A stretch of 64,000 nucleotides of DNA from Tetrapyrgos nigripes (Eukaryota > Basidiomycota > Agaricomycetes > Agaricales > Campanellaceae): contig JAACJM010000060.1 of the NCBI GenBank assembly GCA_013368315.1, positions 124,001 through 188,000 of the forward strand, given 5' to 3'. A program made the position numbers and the translations under genes. Positions 32,754-47,646 of the stretch are shown piece by piece; position 1 is the first letter of the stretch, and each line of letters opens with the position of its first letter. The notes under the pieces were generated by a model. The model worked only from the letters and a program-made list of their open reading frames with translations. It was not told the DNA's origin and searched no databases.

Positions 32754-35640
32754 TTTTTTGATATGATTATACTTACTCTACACTGTGGATCTGGTGACTA
32801 TTAGATCTTCTACATAGTCGTCTTATTTCGCCTTGAAGCAGAGTCAGAGCATTTGGTCTCTGTTGAGAGTGTTGACACACGTGCGTCCTCGGACTCATAG
32901 ATACCTGGCGACATCCATTTTTCCTATCTCTAATTTGATTTAAAGTATAGTATATATAGCGTATTTTACCCAGAATAGATTAGACTTTTCTACCCGAACT
33001 AGACCTTCTAACAGTCTCGAAAGCAACAAAACAGTCGCGTCCAAGAATCAGGTGGACCGTAGCAGTAATCAAACTGGCTGGCCGGGTAAACAGGCCCTGG
33101 CTTTTAGAAGCAGTCCTCCTACCGAAGACATCTGAGAGGCGCCTTGACAAGGGGGTCCGAAAAATTTATTTTATTACACAACCTCGAAAAATTTTTTAAG
33201 GACCTTGAGCAGACCAACCGACCGACCGACCTTCCATAAAAGGTAGCTTATGTAATATACGCGTCATCAATTTCGCCTTCCTCGTTTCTGAGACCGACCT
33301 CTCTCTGCCTCGCAAACCTCGCACAGCCAGCCAGACAGCACAAACTCATCCAGCTGCACACATATACAATGGTACTATGATTTGGGAACGCAAAGGTGAG
33401 TTTCCTGACGCAAAAATGGCAGTAATAGTACTCACCCATTTTGCTCGGTTGCTGCAACCAGCTGCAACGTCGGTCGACTTCTCTCCATCTTGGACAACCA
33501 CCCCGCACACACACACAAAGATATCGCTACCTTCCATCACTTGGGCCTTTTGGTACGCTGGGATTTCTCATCTGAGTCAATCATTACTGTTTTTTTTTCT
33601 GAGTACACTGATGGAGTGGACGGCCAGGCAATGAGGATATTTGATTTTCCGTCTTACATGACCTATCCTCGCTGCCGCTGCCTATAATAGCTTACTTTAC
33701 TTCATCTTTGTTGCTCAAACTGTCAGAAAGGGATGTAAAATTATTTTATACACACTATCCTGCTCTTCTCAACGTCTACGAAGCCCAAAAATATTACGCA
33801 TCAAAAATTTTTTAGTGGCCTGCGGACCTCCAACCGACCGACCCCGGAGTGTACCGGTCCACAGTATCCGAACCCCCTTGCGCCTTGAGAAATCGAACGC
33901 GCGTCGCGTCGCGTCTTGCCGTCACATGACTTTGTCTGGTTTGTCAAGTTTAAGTTTTGACCGTTATCTCTCTGGGTCTTGCAATCCTGCTCGATTTTGC
34001 GACGAGCCTGTCCTCTATCCTTTTTTATCGTCTTTTACTCGTAATCCTTGCCGGAAATATTGATTCTAAACATGCTAGAGGTTTACCGTGTCTGAGATGG
34101 CTAGTGAGAAAGTGTGTCGTTGGTCAATCATCAAGACAGTATTAAGACTTCACTGGCGGTTTAGTGTTGTAGCTCAAGTAGGTTCTTTTCGTATCATATG
34201 ACTGCAGCTGCAGTTTAAAGTTGCCACTGAGGCAAACTTTCAGCTCGCCAAACTTGAAAAACTTGCAATTTGCGGTCAATTACAACGCAGCATCATGCCT
34301 CCCACCTACCCAATCCACGCTATATCTATCGACCTTTTATTCCAGTCCGATATCGTTCCTTGTCAGGTCCTCAGATCTGACTGGTGTGGACTAGATCCAG
34401 ACACGGTATAGTCTTCTTCAGCGCGCCATGCCCACTCAATCTACTCAATCTCTGCTAGCCTGCTCAGGTCCGCCGTTGCCTTTATTCTCGTCTTACTCCT
34501 TTGCTCATTCGCTAGTACTCATTTTGCTCCCTGTATCCAACTGAACCCTCTTCTTCACCTAGACATTAATCTATGATCTATACCTTGCGACGTTGCTACT
34601 ATATATCCCTTTCTCTATGACAAAAAATGCGAGGAGTGCCAGACAGCTTGGAGGTAGATTCTGATGCCCACGTTGGACAAATATCCTTTTTCTGAAGACC
34701 AAGAGAGGCGCATATACAGTAAGTTCAGCCAAACTTTTGTCTATTTCCTTTGGAGCTCACCTCCACCTTACTACCACAACACCCGCCGCAGAAACGATGT
34801 ACGGATGTAAGAGAGGAGTATCGGATGATCGATGAGGCTCCGCTTGCTATTTGCGGAGCCCTCCGAAGGTGCAAGCACACATGATGCCGTGTAATAAAAT
34901 CCTCCTCCTCCTACATCAACTATTTGTACAGCCATTCCTTGGTCACTACTGACATCAGTTTGGAGAGCCTGGATTCCCTTAGTATTAACTCGTATATTGC
35001 TCATCATTTCTGGATTATCAACTACTCACTTATTTTGTATAGTCCACATTCTCCTCGTGACGTCGATGAAACACTACATGCAGCCCCGGCACCGATAACC
35101 ACACATTTTGTCTTACGTTCTGCTCAAAGTAACGTTTGTAGGCACCCTGTAGGGCCTAGCGTGACATCATGCATCATGCATAACTTGCAAGTGACGTTAA
35201 AATCAAATGCTATGACAGATCCCGTCAACGGACATAACGTAGCGGATATTTGCGACTCGACTTCTCGTGGAAGAAGCTTCAGGACATCATATCTTCATCG
35301 TTCAGGAAATACATCCTCGTCTGTCTTGTCAACGCAGCTTTCACAACCGGCATTCTATCTTTGGATAAATTTTCTTGCCTTGGGGCCTAAGGTGTGCAGT
35401 TCCTTGCTCTCACACTGTTTGTGCTATAAATGGCGTAATTTTGGAGCCAGTTTATGAGGATCATTCCACTGTTCTGTAAGTATTGATGACTCACCAAAAC
35501 AAACAGAACTCTTCAACGTTTCAAGATAATGCTGCCGTGATGAAATTGGATTTTTAAATACAGAACAGTAGATGATATTTTGTGGCGTCGACCAATGAAG
35601 TCACCATCTCGCATTCAGAAAATTTTGAGCTCCTCACTAG
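32754..35640. other. Long intergenic region
   Basis: About 2.9 kb without a supportable gene. It holds two similar AT-rich/ACCGACCGACC patches (33160-33232 and 33738-33845), pyrimidine-rich tracts, and open frames at 33377-33687 and 34924-35457 (177 codons) that have no recognisable motif or splice chain. Confidence 0.45.
33160..33845. repeat. Pair of similar AT-rich / CCGACCGACC patches
   Basis: The patches at 33160-33232 and 33738-33845 both contain TTATTTTA, AAAAATTTTTTA and then CCAACCGACCGACC in the same order and orientation, about 590 bp apart. They may be ends of a short non-autonomous element or chance low complexity. Confidence 0.3.
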
Positions 35641-35652
35641 GTTCCTTTGAGG

Positions 35653-35659
35653 TATAAAA
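35653..35659 (+). promoter_or_regulatory. TATA box of the small secreted protein gene
   Basis: TATAAAA, 106 nt upstream of the ATG at 35759. Confidence 0.6.
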
Positions 35660-35758
35660 GCTAGCCATGGAAGTGCCTAGTGTCCCCATCCTGCAGCGGA
35701 TTTTTCTTTGACCGATCTCGTTCTACCACACTCAAGTCATCCCTCACCACCAATCATC

Positions 35759-36499
35759 ATGTTGTTCTCCCGAGTCTTCTCCGCCGCTACCCTCTTCTTC
35801 AGCTTCTCCTTCGTTGCTTCCAGCCCCGTCGGCACTACTAACGACGTAGCCGTCGTTGGCAAACGCCAAGCCACTGACGTCCAAGGCGTTCTCGACACTT
35901 TGCAAGGAGCAGTTGGACAAGTCTTGCCTCAGATCGGCACGTAATTCATACGCTGCGTTCTCATGAGCTCCTGGCTGACAGACTATAACAGACTCCCTCG
36001 TTTCCGCTGGAAACGTTACTGAGGACGCCGTCACACCTCTCATCGGTCAACTCACCGTCGCTCTGGGAAACGCTGCTCACGATCTCTCCGGTCTCTCCAC
36101 CTCTGACTCTAGCAAGAGGCAATCCAACGACGATGTTGCTAACCTCGTCGCTGGCCTCGTCACTGTACGCTGAAGTTTGCTCACTTTGTTTTGTCCTGCT
36201 GACGGAAACGACTGTTGTATTACAGGACATCACCAAAACTCTCGACGGTCTCCTCGGATCTGCTGCTTCCATCCCTACACTCGGAGCTCTCCTTTCCGGT
36301 GTAGACACTTCTTTGAAGCAGGTCCTCGTTGGTCTCGAGACGCTCTTGGCTGGTGTGCTTAACCTCGTCGCGAACTTGTAAGCATCTAATCCTTTTTGGA
36401 CCTACTCGGCTTACTCATGTCTCTCCCAGGCTCGTCGACGTTGCCGGTCTCCTGCGCTCCCTAGCCTTCGGCCTTACTCTCGGTGCTCTCGGACTTTAA
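35759..36499 (+). CDS. Small secreted protein with two Kex2-type KR sites
   Basis: Four exons, ATG 35759 to TAA 36497-36499. MLFSRVFSAATLFFSFSFVA is a signal peptide. It is followed by a short propeptide ending VVGKRQ, a typical Kex2 cleavage site, and a second KR in DSSKRQSND further on. The rest is alanine/leucine/valine-rich and amphipathic (VLDTLQGAVGQVLPQIG, DITKTLDGLLGSAAS, LVGLETLLAGVLNLVANL, GLLRSLAFGLTLGALGL) without cysteines. The composition is reminiscent of hydrophobic-surface-binding (HsbA-like) proteins, but I cannot assign it. It is likely secreted to the wall or medium. Confidence 0.8.
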
Positions 36500-37290
36500 A
36501 GAGCCTTGCTACTGCCTATCTCAAGGACTAATTTCTATACCCTATATTGTACATGAACACAAACGTAAATGAGTGTAACGGACTTACTTTGAATACACGT
36601 ACTTAGGTAGACTTGTAAGCTTTTAAATCTAAACAGACTGAAAAACGAAAGGAAGAGGGAAGGGCAGTCCTCGGGAACTGCCGAGAAAGCTTTCACGCGA
36701 ACCACCACCACGGCCCACCGCTCCAAACGTGTGCTTAGCGTGGACCCCGGCCGTATTTTGTCAGTTTCTAGTACGATATACTGTGAGGACGGGCAAGCAA
36801 GGGTCTGATTGAATGTCTGAAGCAGGACCGAGATAAGGGAGAACTAACAGCGTCGCGAGTACGTTTTCTTGACTTGCTTCTCAACTATATAGGAGCTTAA
36901 CTTCTGGTTCCAAGTACGCTGCGCCGCAGCTTGGCTTGAGCTCATGATGAATTTGAAGTTCCTATGCGTATACTCTGGCTATTAGCGCGACTGTGTCCAA
37001 ACTACAGCTTTACCACAGGTCATTCGCGGTCTATTGGGAAAATTGACAATTTTAGCGAAGGAAGTTCATTTTCTCTACCAGGGAACTAGACAGATTCTCA
37101 TACATCCTAGTCAAGCCGCTGCTACAATCTACAGTCTTTGGCGTCTTGAACTTATCCAAGCAAGCGAAGAAAATCCTCATACACCTTTGAAATGGGGAGA
37201 GTTGCAAAGAACGACAGGAGCCAAGAAGAACAATTGATACGAGGACACTCGGATTATGCAGTCTGGTGGCAAACGGGACCTCAGAATCAA
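36500..37290. other. Intergenic stretch upstream of UPO1
   Basis: No gene is supported. The open frame 37034-37237 has no motif and lies in the promoter region of UPO1. Confidence 0.4.
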
Positions 37291-37291
37291 G

Positions 37292-37298
37292 TATAAAA
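37292..37298 (+). promoter_or_regulatory. TATA box of UPO1
   Basis: TATAAAA, 72 nt upstream of the ATG. Confidence 0.65.
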
Positions 37299-37363
37299 GG
37301 ACAACATCTGTCCTTCAGGATCCAGCTACCAAGCACTTTTGGAATAGTTTCTACTACCTCGAT

Positions 37364-38489
37364 ATGAACTTCAAATCTCTCCTCTCACTGTTCTGCACTG
37401 CAGCTCTTTTCATCCACACTGGGGTCAAAGCTGGTTTCGTTTCGGTTGGAGACACCGGTGATTGGGGCGCGTCTCTGTCTCCTAGCCTTTCCAAAACTGG
37501 GGGGGTTGCCTTCAAGAGGTCTACCAACGACTCCTTCGATTGGAGTGACCATCAATGGCAGGCTCCTGGACCCGAAGATGTCCGTGGTCCTTGTCCCGGC
37601 TTGAACACGTATGTCTCTTTGCCCGACTGGATATCGTATCTTCTGATTCACCATAATCTGCAGGCTGGCCAATCACGGATTCCTTCCAAGAGATGGCAAA
37701 AATTTGAATATGTCTGTCATATTGGATGCAGGATTCAGTAGGTCGCAAAAGCTCGAGACATCACAACTCGCTGATTTGTGATCGTAGAGGGGTTTCATAT
37801 GGAACCTGAAGTTCTTGCGGTCAGCGTCAAGCTTGGACATCTGTCCACAGATGATTTTTTCAGCTTCAATCTTGAAGACATCAAGCTGTAAGTACAATCC
37901 TGACTCACGAACTCGCCTTGCACTAACTGTCATTCCACAATTCGACAGTCACGGTGTAATCGAACACGATGCGTCTCTCTCTCGTGAAGACGAAGCCGTA
38001 GGCGACCACGTTCATTTCAACGAAACAATCTTTTCCGCTCTGGCAAACTCCAATCCTGGGGTCGACTACTACAACACTACTTCTGCAGGCCAAGTATTGC
38101 AACAGCGTCTCGCAGAGTCTGAGCTCACCAATCCGAATATCACCAATACGGTCAAGGAATTCGGTATCCGCATTGCTGAAGCAGCATTTTTCCTTTGCAT
38201 CATGGGAGACCCAGTCACCGCTGTAGCACCAAAGAAGTAAGTGTCGTATCTCGCGCAGTTTCGTATCACTGAATGACATGCTCACCTTTCCAGGTTCGTT
38301 GATATCTTTTTCCGGGAGGAACGTCTTCCAATTGAAGAGGGGTGGCATCGCCCGGATGTGTTAAACCTCAGCGTTTTAACTCCCGTTATTCTTGACATTG
38401 CAACGCAGTCTAATTGGACGACAAGTGGCGGCTGTCCGTGGATTAGGATGGCTCCCGACTCACCTGCCATCCTCGTGCAACACGGATAG
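37364..38489 (+). CDS. Heme-thiolate peroxidase / short unspecific peroxygenase (UPO1)
   Basis: Five exons, ATG 37364 to TAG 38487-38489. There is a signal peptide (MNFKSLLSLFCTAALFIHTG), a KR site (GGVAFKRSTND) that may release a propeptide, then DWSDHQWQAPGPEDVRGPCP, with the PCP motif whose Cys is the axial heme thiolate. LANHGFLPRDGKNLNMSVIL follows, then after two introns GVIEHDASLSRED, the EHD-S-R motif of short UPO/CPO-type enzymes. A Glu candidate for acid-base catalysis lies in RIAEAAFFLCIMGDP. The last exon reads FVDIFFREERLPIEEGWHRP. The family uses H2O2 to oxygenate or halogenate organic substrates outside the cell. This copy is intact and lies about 15 kb from the UPO2-UPO6 cluster, on the opposite strand. 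Confidence 0.92.
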
Positions 38490-38853
38490 TTGCCTCAAGC
38501 GCCGCTGTGAATAGGCTTACGGCTTACTAGTACAATTATGTACTATCTTCTCGCAGTACTGACTGGAAACTTGACGAGATTTAAGTTGACGAAAATATGT
38601 AGTCCAATTGCATCGTTAAGAACCTGCTCTCGCTGGGAACAGCACCAAAGAGTCAAAAATATTTTAAACCGTCGCAAACCTCGGACAGTGCGAGCCTGAG
38701 TTGAGCCTGAGTCAAGCCTGAGTGTTTCGGACTGAGAGAGCCAGCACAGCCACTACATTTGTCAGCCGAACATTATACGGTGCCGGTGCCAGTCAGCCAT
38801 CTTTACTCTCTACCACCACCATCCCCTACGCTTTGCAGGATTCTTGGTCAGTC

Positions 38854-42122
<3,269 letters not shown>

Positions 42123-42244
42123 GGACTTTAGTGCATTTTGCGAGTGTATTTTGTCTTACATCTCTGGGTAATGAGAATTGTAACACGATTAGCTTCGGTA
42201 TGTCCCACGAGATTCACACAATATTTGTACAGAATTTTGGCGTC

Positions 42245-42326
42245 GGTCTAATAGTGTAGTGGTTAGCACATGGGATTTTGAAATTCAAAAATTCCCATAA
42301 CCCAGGTTCGAATCCTGGTTAGACCT
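42245..42326 (+). tRNA. tRNA-Gln(UUG) with a 10-nt intron
   Basis: The acceptor stem GGTCTAA (42245-42251) pairs with TTAGACC (42319-42325). The D arm is GTGTAGTGGTTAGCAC. The anticodon stem TGGGA/TCCCA encloses TTTTGA, a 10-nt insertion AATTCAAAAA after position 37, and T, giving anticodon TTG. The T arm is CCCAGGTTCGAATCCTGG. An internal B box GGTTCGAATCC is present, and a T-run at about 42343 can serve as Pol III terminator. Confidence 0.93.
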
Positions 42327-42688
42327 AGGGAGCTTATTGCTTTGATTTTTGTATAGCAGGAGGAGAAGCTTAAGTTGTGTTCTCTAGAGAATCAGCAGCT
42401 ACAAATCATCTTGGTTTAAGAAGGGAGTATGTAATTGCAAAAGGGCATCAAACGTGTATTGGAGGGCATATGGCATAAGCATAGGTAGAGGGAAAGAGGA
42501 AGCATAAAGGTGGTGGAGGAAGCATAAGGGTGGTGAAGGAAGGGCATAGTGGTACACAAGAAGTACTAAGTGAGATGTAAGTACAGAATAAGAATACACA
42601 TAAAGTACAGCATCGAGAAGAGAGAAATTGGATCATACGCGTCATTATCCCATAAGAATATAACATTTAGTCGTCGACTGATCTGCAT

Positions 42689-43782
42689 TCACTGAAAGAC
42701 CAGCTGCAGATCCCGCTTCCACTGGGCTTCCTGCCTTGCCCTCTCCCACTTCACAATCATCGGCTGCATCAAGTAAAGGATGAAGATGGGAATGAGGATG
42801 AACAAAGAATACTTGAAAGCAAACCAGAACCCGATAACGATGGGCCGGAGTTCATAAACGAGATCATCCACCTTCCTCTCGCACCATTGACGACACTTCT
42901 CGTATGATGTCACGACCCTTGTTCGTTTCTGCGAGACGTATCCCTGAGCGGAGGACTGCACCTGGCCTCGTTTCTCTGTGAGCTCGTTGTTCATGGCAAT
43001 CGCGTGGAACTTGACGGCACGCCTGTACCGAACCCAGTCGATGTGGGTGTAGTAGAAGTGAGTCTTGCGATACCAGTAGGGGATAGGTGTGCAGGTGTTG
43101 AAGAGGTCCCAGAGGAGGCCGAAGAAGAGTGCGGCAGACAGGGAACAAACGTTGCCGATGTTGAGAGCAATTTCGCGAATTGCACGGATACGTTCGGTGT
43201 GCTTTGAAACTGGGATTTCTACAAGAGACAAGAGAATGAGAGACGCGAATAGAAAACGAAAGACGCGTGGTGAACGCACCCGTAAACATGAGAGGGCGCT
43301 TCAAGCCCTCGGTGAGTACGTGGACTGCTACTCCGGACAACTTGCTCTCGTCTGGTCGTCTTTCGACAGTCCAACGTTGAGGGTCGATCGCCTGAGGAAG
43401 GAGAGAGAAAATCAGGAATACGAAAAGAGGAAGAGAATACGTGAACATACAAGGCAGTTCTCAAGTCCCCACATCTTGCAGAGCTTATTGATGTCTAGTC
43501 CTCCATCCGCCTCTAACATCACATCGGCATTCATGTCTTCTTCGGAGCCTCGCATAACCTTGTACATGTGCGAGTAGAACATAACGCGTACGGCTCTACA
43601 GGTATAGTGGAAAACCAGTCAGAGATGAAGGAAGACGCTGAGATCAACAATGACAAAACTTACCCAGGAGGAGGAGGCGGTGGATTAGGCGGGAACCGCA
43701 TACCAAAAGATGCTTCACGAGCCTGTTGAGTAGCAGCAGCGAGCTCTTTGGGTGTTGGAGACGTTACGCACGGAGTGGGCAT
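42689..43782 (-). CDS. Membrane protein with three predicted TM segments, unknown function
   Basis: Four exons on the minus strand from ATG 43780-43782: MPTPCVTSPTPKELAAATQQ, a Pro-rich stretch, then FYSHMYKVMRGSEEDMN, AIDPQRWTVERRPDESKLSG, and the last exon from IPVSKHTERIRAIREIALN to the stop at 42689. Hydrophobic segments are NVCSLSAALFFGLLWDLF and, near the C-terminus, PIVIGFWFAFKYSLFILIPI with IFILYLMQPMIV, which may form one or two spans. The protein ends in a charged helix (KWERARQEAQWKRDLQLVF). No family was recognised. The position, converging on the tRNA and XPB, gives no clue to the role. Confidence 0.72.
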
Positions 43783-43799
43783 CTTGCTTGGACAGTAGA

Positions 43800-44296
43800 C
43801 GGCGATGGGGTTAAAAAGCCTTGTGACAAGATTGGTACTTCAACCGCCCATGGTTTATAAGACTGTGGGTCCAACGCTTTAATTCCAAATGGGGCCATAG
43901 TCCGAGGGTCCAAACTCCAAAAGGTCAACGGAAGTGCAATGAGGACTACTTGGAGTTGTTCTATTGATGAAAAGATGCCTCAGAAAACAAAGACTGCCCA
44001 AAAAAATGCGCTGGAAGTCGTTCCGGGATTCGGAGTTACTATGTGACGTCGAGGGCTAGACGGAACATTATTGGAACCTGTCCGCAGGATGTCAATGTGG
44101 ATGTGGTTACTTTGTATTTCGGAAAAGAAGCATCAGATTTCTTAAATTGGCACCACCGAGATTGCCAAAATACAAGAATAGACGGACGGATTTGGGATTA
44201 AAGCGTCAGCCAAGAGTATGTACATACTGGAAGTGATAAGGACCCTGAACACGAGTCAAAATATCTTGACAACCTTGTACTTGAAGTAGCGTTAGT
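43800..44296. other. Intergenic stretch
   Basis: No gene or repeat is supported here. Confidence 0.4.
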
Positions 44297-45153
44297 TTAA
44301 TGGAAGGTCTGATGGGAAGCAGGAGAGCGTAGGGCAACACAAGGTGAAGGAACTACAAGGCGCTGAGATCGCTGAACAGTTTCCTTTTGCGGAATTAGAA
44401 GAAAGTAGTCAACAAACAAAGTCCCACGCCTCAGACGCGTTATCTGCGCGACCAAACAAATACCCCTTCCAGCAGAACTGTACTCGTATTTAGCTTGAGG
44501 AATGTCAGGTGAGAATGAACAACAAATCGGAACCTCTCTGCGCAGTCTCACACTGGACCCTGCCGAAACGCTTCCAAATTCAGTTCTAGATAGAACTGAA
44601 AAGTTGAAAAATTTGCGGAATACATACATCCGGTAAAGAGGTACCGGTAAGGTTTTTGGCAGAAAAGTATTGCACTGTGTATTCGGTGGGAAGGGACTAG
44701 TGCGATGGAGCGAGTCCAATGAAAGATTTTCAAAGCAGAAATGCAATAAGTAGGCTGGGCAGTGTATCGTTTGTAACGCCAGCCGCACAGGCATAGTTCT
44801 ACTCATCTAAGACTGTGCCATTAAATAACAGAAAGCAGGGCTGCTCCAAACGTCGCTCTAAGGAACACGCAATGGTCCCGTTGACCGGCATTGGCCAACC
44901 ACTGCGTCTCGACTTTGACAGAGTTTGTCATTCTGTCGAATTGATCAAAACGAATCTGTATGAAAGACCAGGGTTCCGAAGACGAGAGAACTATCCTTCT
45001 CCAACGGGAGCATACTTCGAGCAAGAGGATTGGCAGTTCGTGACGAACTGCGAACATGTCAGGAAGGAGCCTGAGGCACATAGGTTTCCTGAGATACTCT
45101 TCTCGTAACCTCTCCTGGTGAACTGCTCTGGAGTTTAGTTCTAACAGGTACAA
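44297..45153 (-). pseudogene. F-box-type protein fragment
   Basis: On the minus strand from about 45153: LPILLLEVCSRWRRIVLSSS followed by PWSFIQIRFDQFDRM and VETQWLANAGQRDH. This is the segment that follows the F-box in the very large Agaricomycete F-box family (VCSRWRxIALSTPxLWSxI...WLxRSGxxPL). No ATG or F-box start precedes it, and the downstream frame (44806-44297) shows no convincing leucine-rich continuation. I read it as a relic, with low certainty about its 3' limit. Confidence 0.45.
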
Positions 45154-45483
45154 TCAACGAGATGAGCGATGCATTCCTTTGTAATGGTGACGCTCATGCG
45201 AATGCCTTATAATAAGTATCTGCCATTCGAAAGTCGGCGTCAAGTCGGCGTATCGTTGGGAGTCAAAAGCTCGGGATAAAGAGCTGGAGGAAAATCGGAG
45301 AGGACACTGTGACGATTCCTGGACGATCGTCGTTGTTGGTGAAGAAGGTCGGTCAGATTCTGCAGTGGGCCAGTGGCCCAAGGACAAGCTTTCATAGAAG
45401 AGTAGTACAGTACTATAAACGGCGATAAAACCCGAAAGGAAATTCGAAAATAGACCTTCACACGCTTCTCCAATGAACTTACG

Positions 45484-47535
45484 ATGCTCGTCTGTGCACG
45501 AGCAGCCTATCTCAAGCTTCAAGTGAACTGGGGAAGACGATGCTTTTCTCAAGTCAACAACTCTAAAGACATCCTCATCAACATCCCAAAAGCAAATGTC
45601 TACCGCTTTGGTGACGTAGGCAGTTCGTCGCCGGTTTTTCGCGACCTGGAATGGGTAGTAAGGGAAGGAGAGAGCTGGGCTATCGTAGGGTCAGGTTCTG
45701 GTGAAAAGTCTGCTTTGTTCCGGGTGAGAGTCAAGCCAGCTGTTTCAATCTTTCAAGAAGGGATAGACATCTCCTTTGCGTTTTAGGAAATTTCGGGTTC
45801 AGACTTTCGCATTTACATATCCTTCTTTACAGATGCTACTAGGCCATCTTCGGATATCACCACATCCACGACCGCCAGGAGGACTCTTTCCATTTCTCTC
45901 TGAAACTGGTGCAGACCCGTTGCAGTCCATATCCATTGTCTCCTTCGGACACAGACGACGCAACTCTGGTGACTTTTACGACTACTCAGCGCGTTATGGT
46001 GCCGTGCAAGAAGAAGACCGTATAACGTTGCGCCAGAATATGTTTCCAGAAACATTACCGCGAGAGAAGATGCCTTATGAAGAGGATACCCCAGAAGAGG
46101 AGCGACCGATGCATCTGTCGCAAGAGGAGAGAAAGGTGTTTGATGATTTGGTTGATAAGATGGGGCTAGAGCCCTTTCTTGACATACCCATGATTGCGTT
46201 GAGCAATGGACAGACTCGTCGGGCTAGGATTCTCAAGGCTATTATGGCGAAGCCAAAACCGGAACTACTGTTACTTGATGAGCCGTTGAGTATGTTTTTG
46301 GCTATGGTTTTGCGTTCACAGGCTTAACCTTCCATTCCAGCTGGTCTTGACGTGAAAGCCAGACCGAAATTGCTAGATGTCTTACGCACTCTTCATCAAG
46401 CTCGAAGTCCACGAGTTATGATGGGAATACGGACTCAGGATGCTGTTCCCGAATGGATAACCCATGTTGCGTTTGTGAAGAATGGCAGAATCAGCACAGG
46501 GGAGAAAGCTCAGGTGCTACAGGCAGCGAGTGAGCACAGTCAACCTGTTCTTGAGGTTCCACCCTCTTCAAGTCCTGGGAAGTCGACAAGAGCTGGTGAA
46601 GTTGTCGCGGATTTGAAAAATGTCAAGGTGCAGTATGAACAAAGAAAGGTTTGCACTATCTTCCGCTGCTGGTCTGGAATTGAAGCTGACATTTGCATTT
46701 GTTTAGGTTTTGAAAGATATCAACTGGCAAATTCGAGAGGGAGATCGTTGGCATCTCCAAGGAGAAAATGGTGGGTACACATTCATTACTCAGTCTACTA
46801 CGCGTACTGAAGATATCTTGCCTTTCAGGCTCTGGCAAAACCACTTTGCTTTCACTCCTGACCGGTGACCACCCTCAGTCTTACACCCAAATCGCCTCGA
46901 ACAACTCCCATTTCCATATCTTCGGTAAAGCTCGTTCCCGAATCCCCACTCCCCAACTCCAGTCAATGATTGGTGTCCTTTCACCGGAAATATTCGACGC
47001 ATTCCCTCGTCGACCTCATATGACGGTTTGGGATGTCGTTGGTACGGGTTTTGATGGTGGTTATGTTCCCAAAGGCGAGAAGAGGGTTGGGACGGGGGTG
47101 ATGAGTTCCTTGACGGAGGAAGACATAGAATACAGGGTAAAGAGAGTAGAGCAAGTGCTGGAACACCTGGGACCAGAGGCTTGGGCAAGAGAGAGGAAGG
47201 AAATTGATCCTGACTTTGTCGAGCCCGACGTCGATGTGAAAAAAGCCAAACCGTTCGCTGAACGGCTTTTCGTGGATTTGTCTATTGGCGAGAAGAGGAT
47301 GGTATTGTTGATGCGGGCGTTAGTGAGTCATGCTAAATTGATACTATTGGATGAAGTGTGGAGTGGGTTGGACGAGAGTATGGTCAGAGCTTCGAGGAGG
47401 TATCTTAGAAGTGGAGGAGTGAGAGAGGATCAGGCAGTGGTGGTTATCACGCATTGGGAGGAGGAGGTTCCTTGGGATGACACTGATGAGCTCAAAAAGT
47501 TCAGACTAGAGGAAGGAGAAGGAAAGGTCGTGTAG
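45484..47535 (+). CDS. Twin-domain soluble ABC ATPase, probably mitochondrial (YDR061W-like)
   Basis: Five or six exons. The N-terminus MLVCARAAYLKLQVNWGRRC looks like a mitochondrial presequence. Domain 1: VREGESWAIVGSGSGEKSAL (Walker A with Glu in place of the last Gly), MIALSNGQTRRARIL (signature) and PELLLLDEPL (Walker B), then AGLDVKARPKLLDVLR. Domain 2: WQIREGDRWHLQGENG joined by an intron to SGKTTLLSLLTGD (regular Walker A), LSIGEKRMVLLMRALVSHAK (signature) and LILLDEVWSGLDE. There are no membrane spans. The layout matches yeast YDR061W and ModF-like proteins. Their substrate is unknown. The stop is at 47535. Confidence 0.85.
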
Positions 47536-47646
47536 AGTAGATATATCACTCAAGAACTTTCTCGAAGAGAATTTCCGTGCGCACTGTGGCTGTGTCAACC
47601 TTAAATGACTAGCACATGATCAGTGACACTCGTCCTCGACGCGACC

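Noticed and set aside
34924..35457. 177-codon plus-strand open frame
   Set aside because: No family motif, no signal peptide, unusual composition for the neighbourhood and no splice-consistent partner exons. It ends within 300 bp of the secreted-protein promoter. Treated as chance.
42864..43448. 194-codon minus-strand open frame overlapping the TM protein gene
   Set aside because: Its first part is the real exon AIDPQRWTVERR..., but it then reads through the intron into the wrong frame of the last exon.
44815..45108. 97-codon plus-strand open frame
   Set aside because: The antisense frame shows the F-box-family segment (VCSRWRRIVLSS), which explains the open reading.
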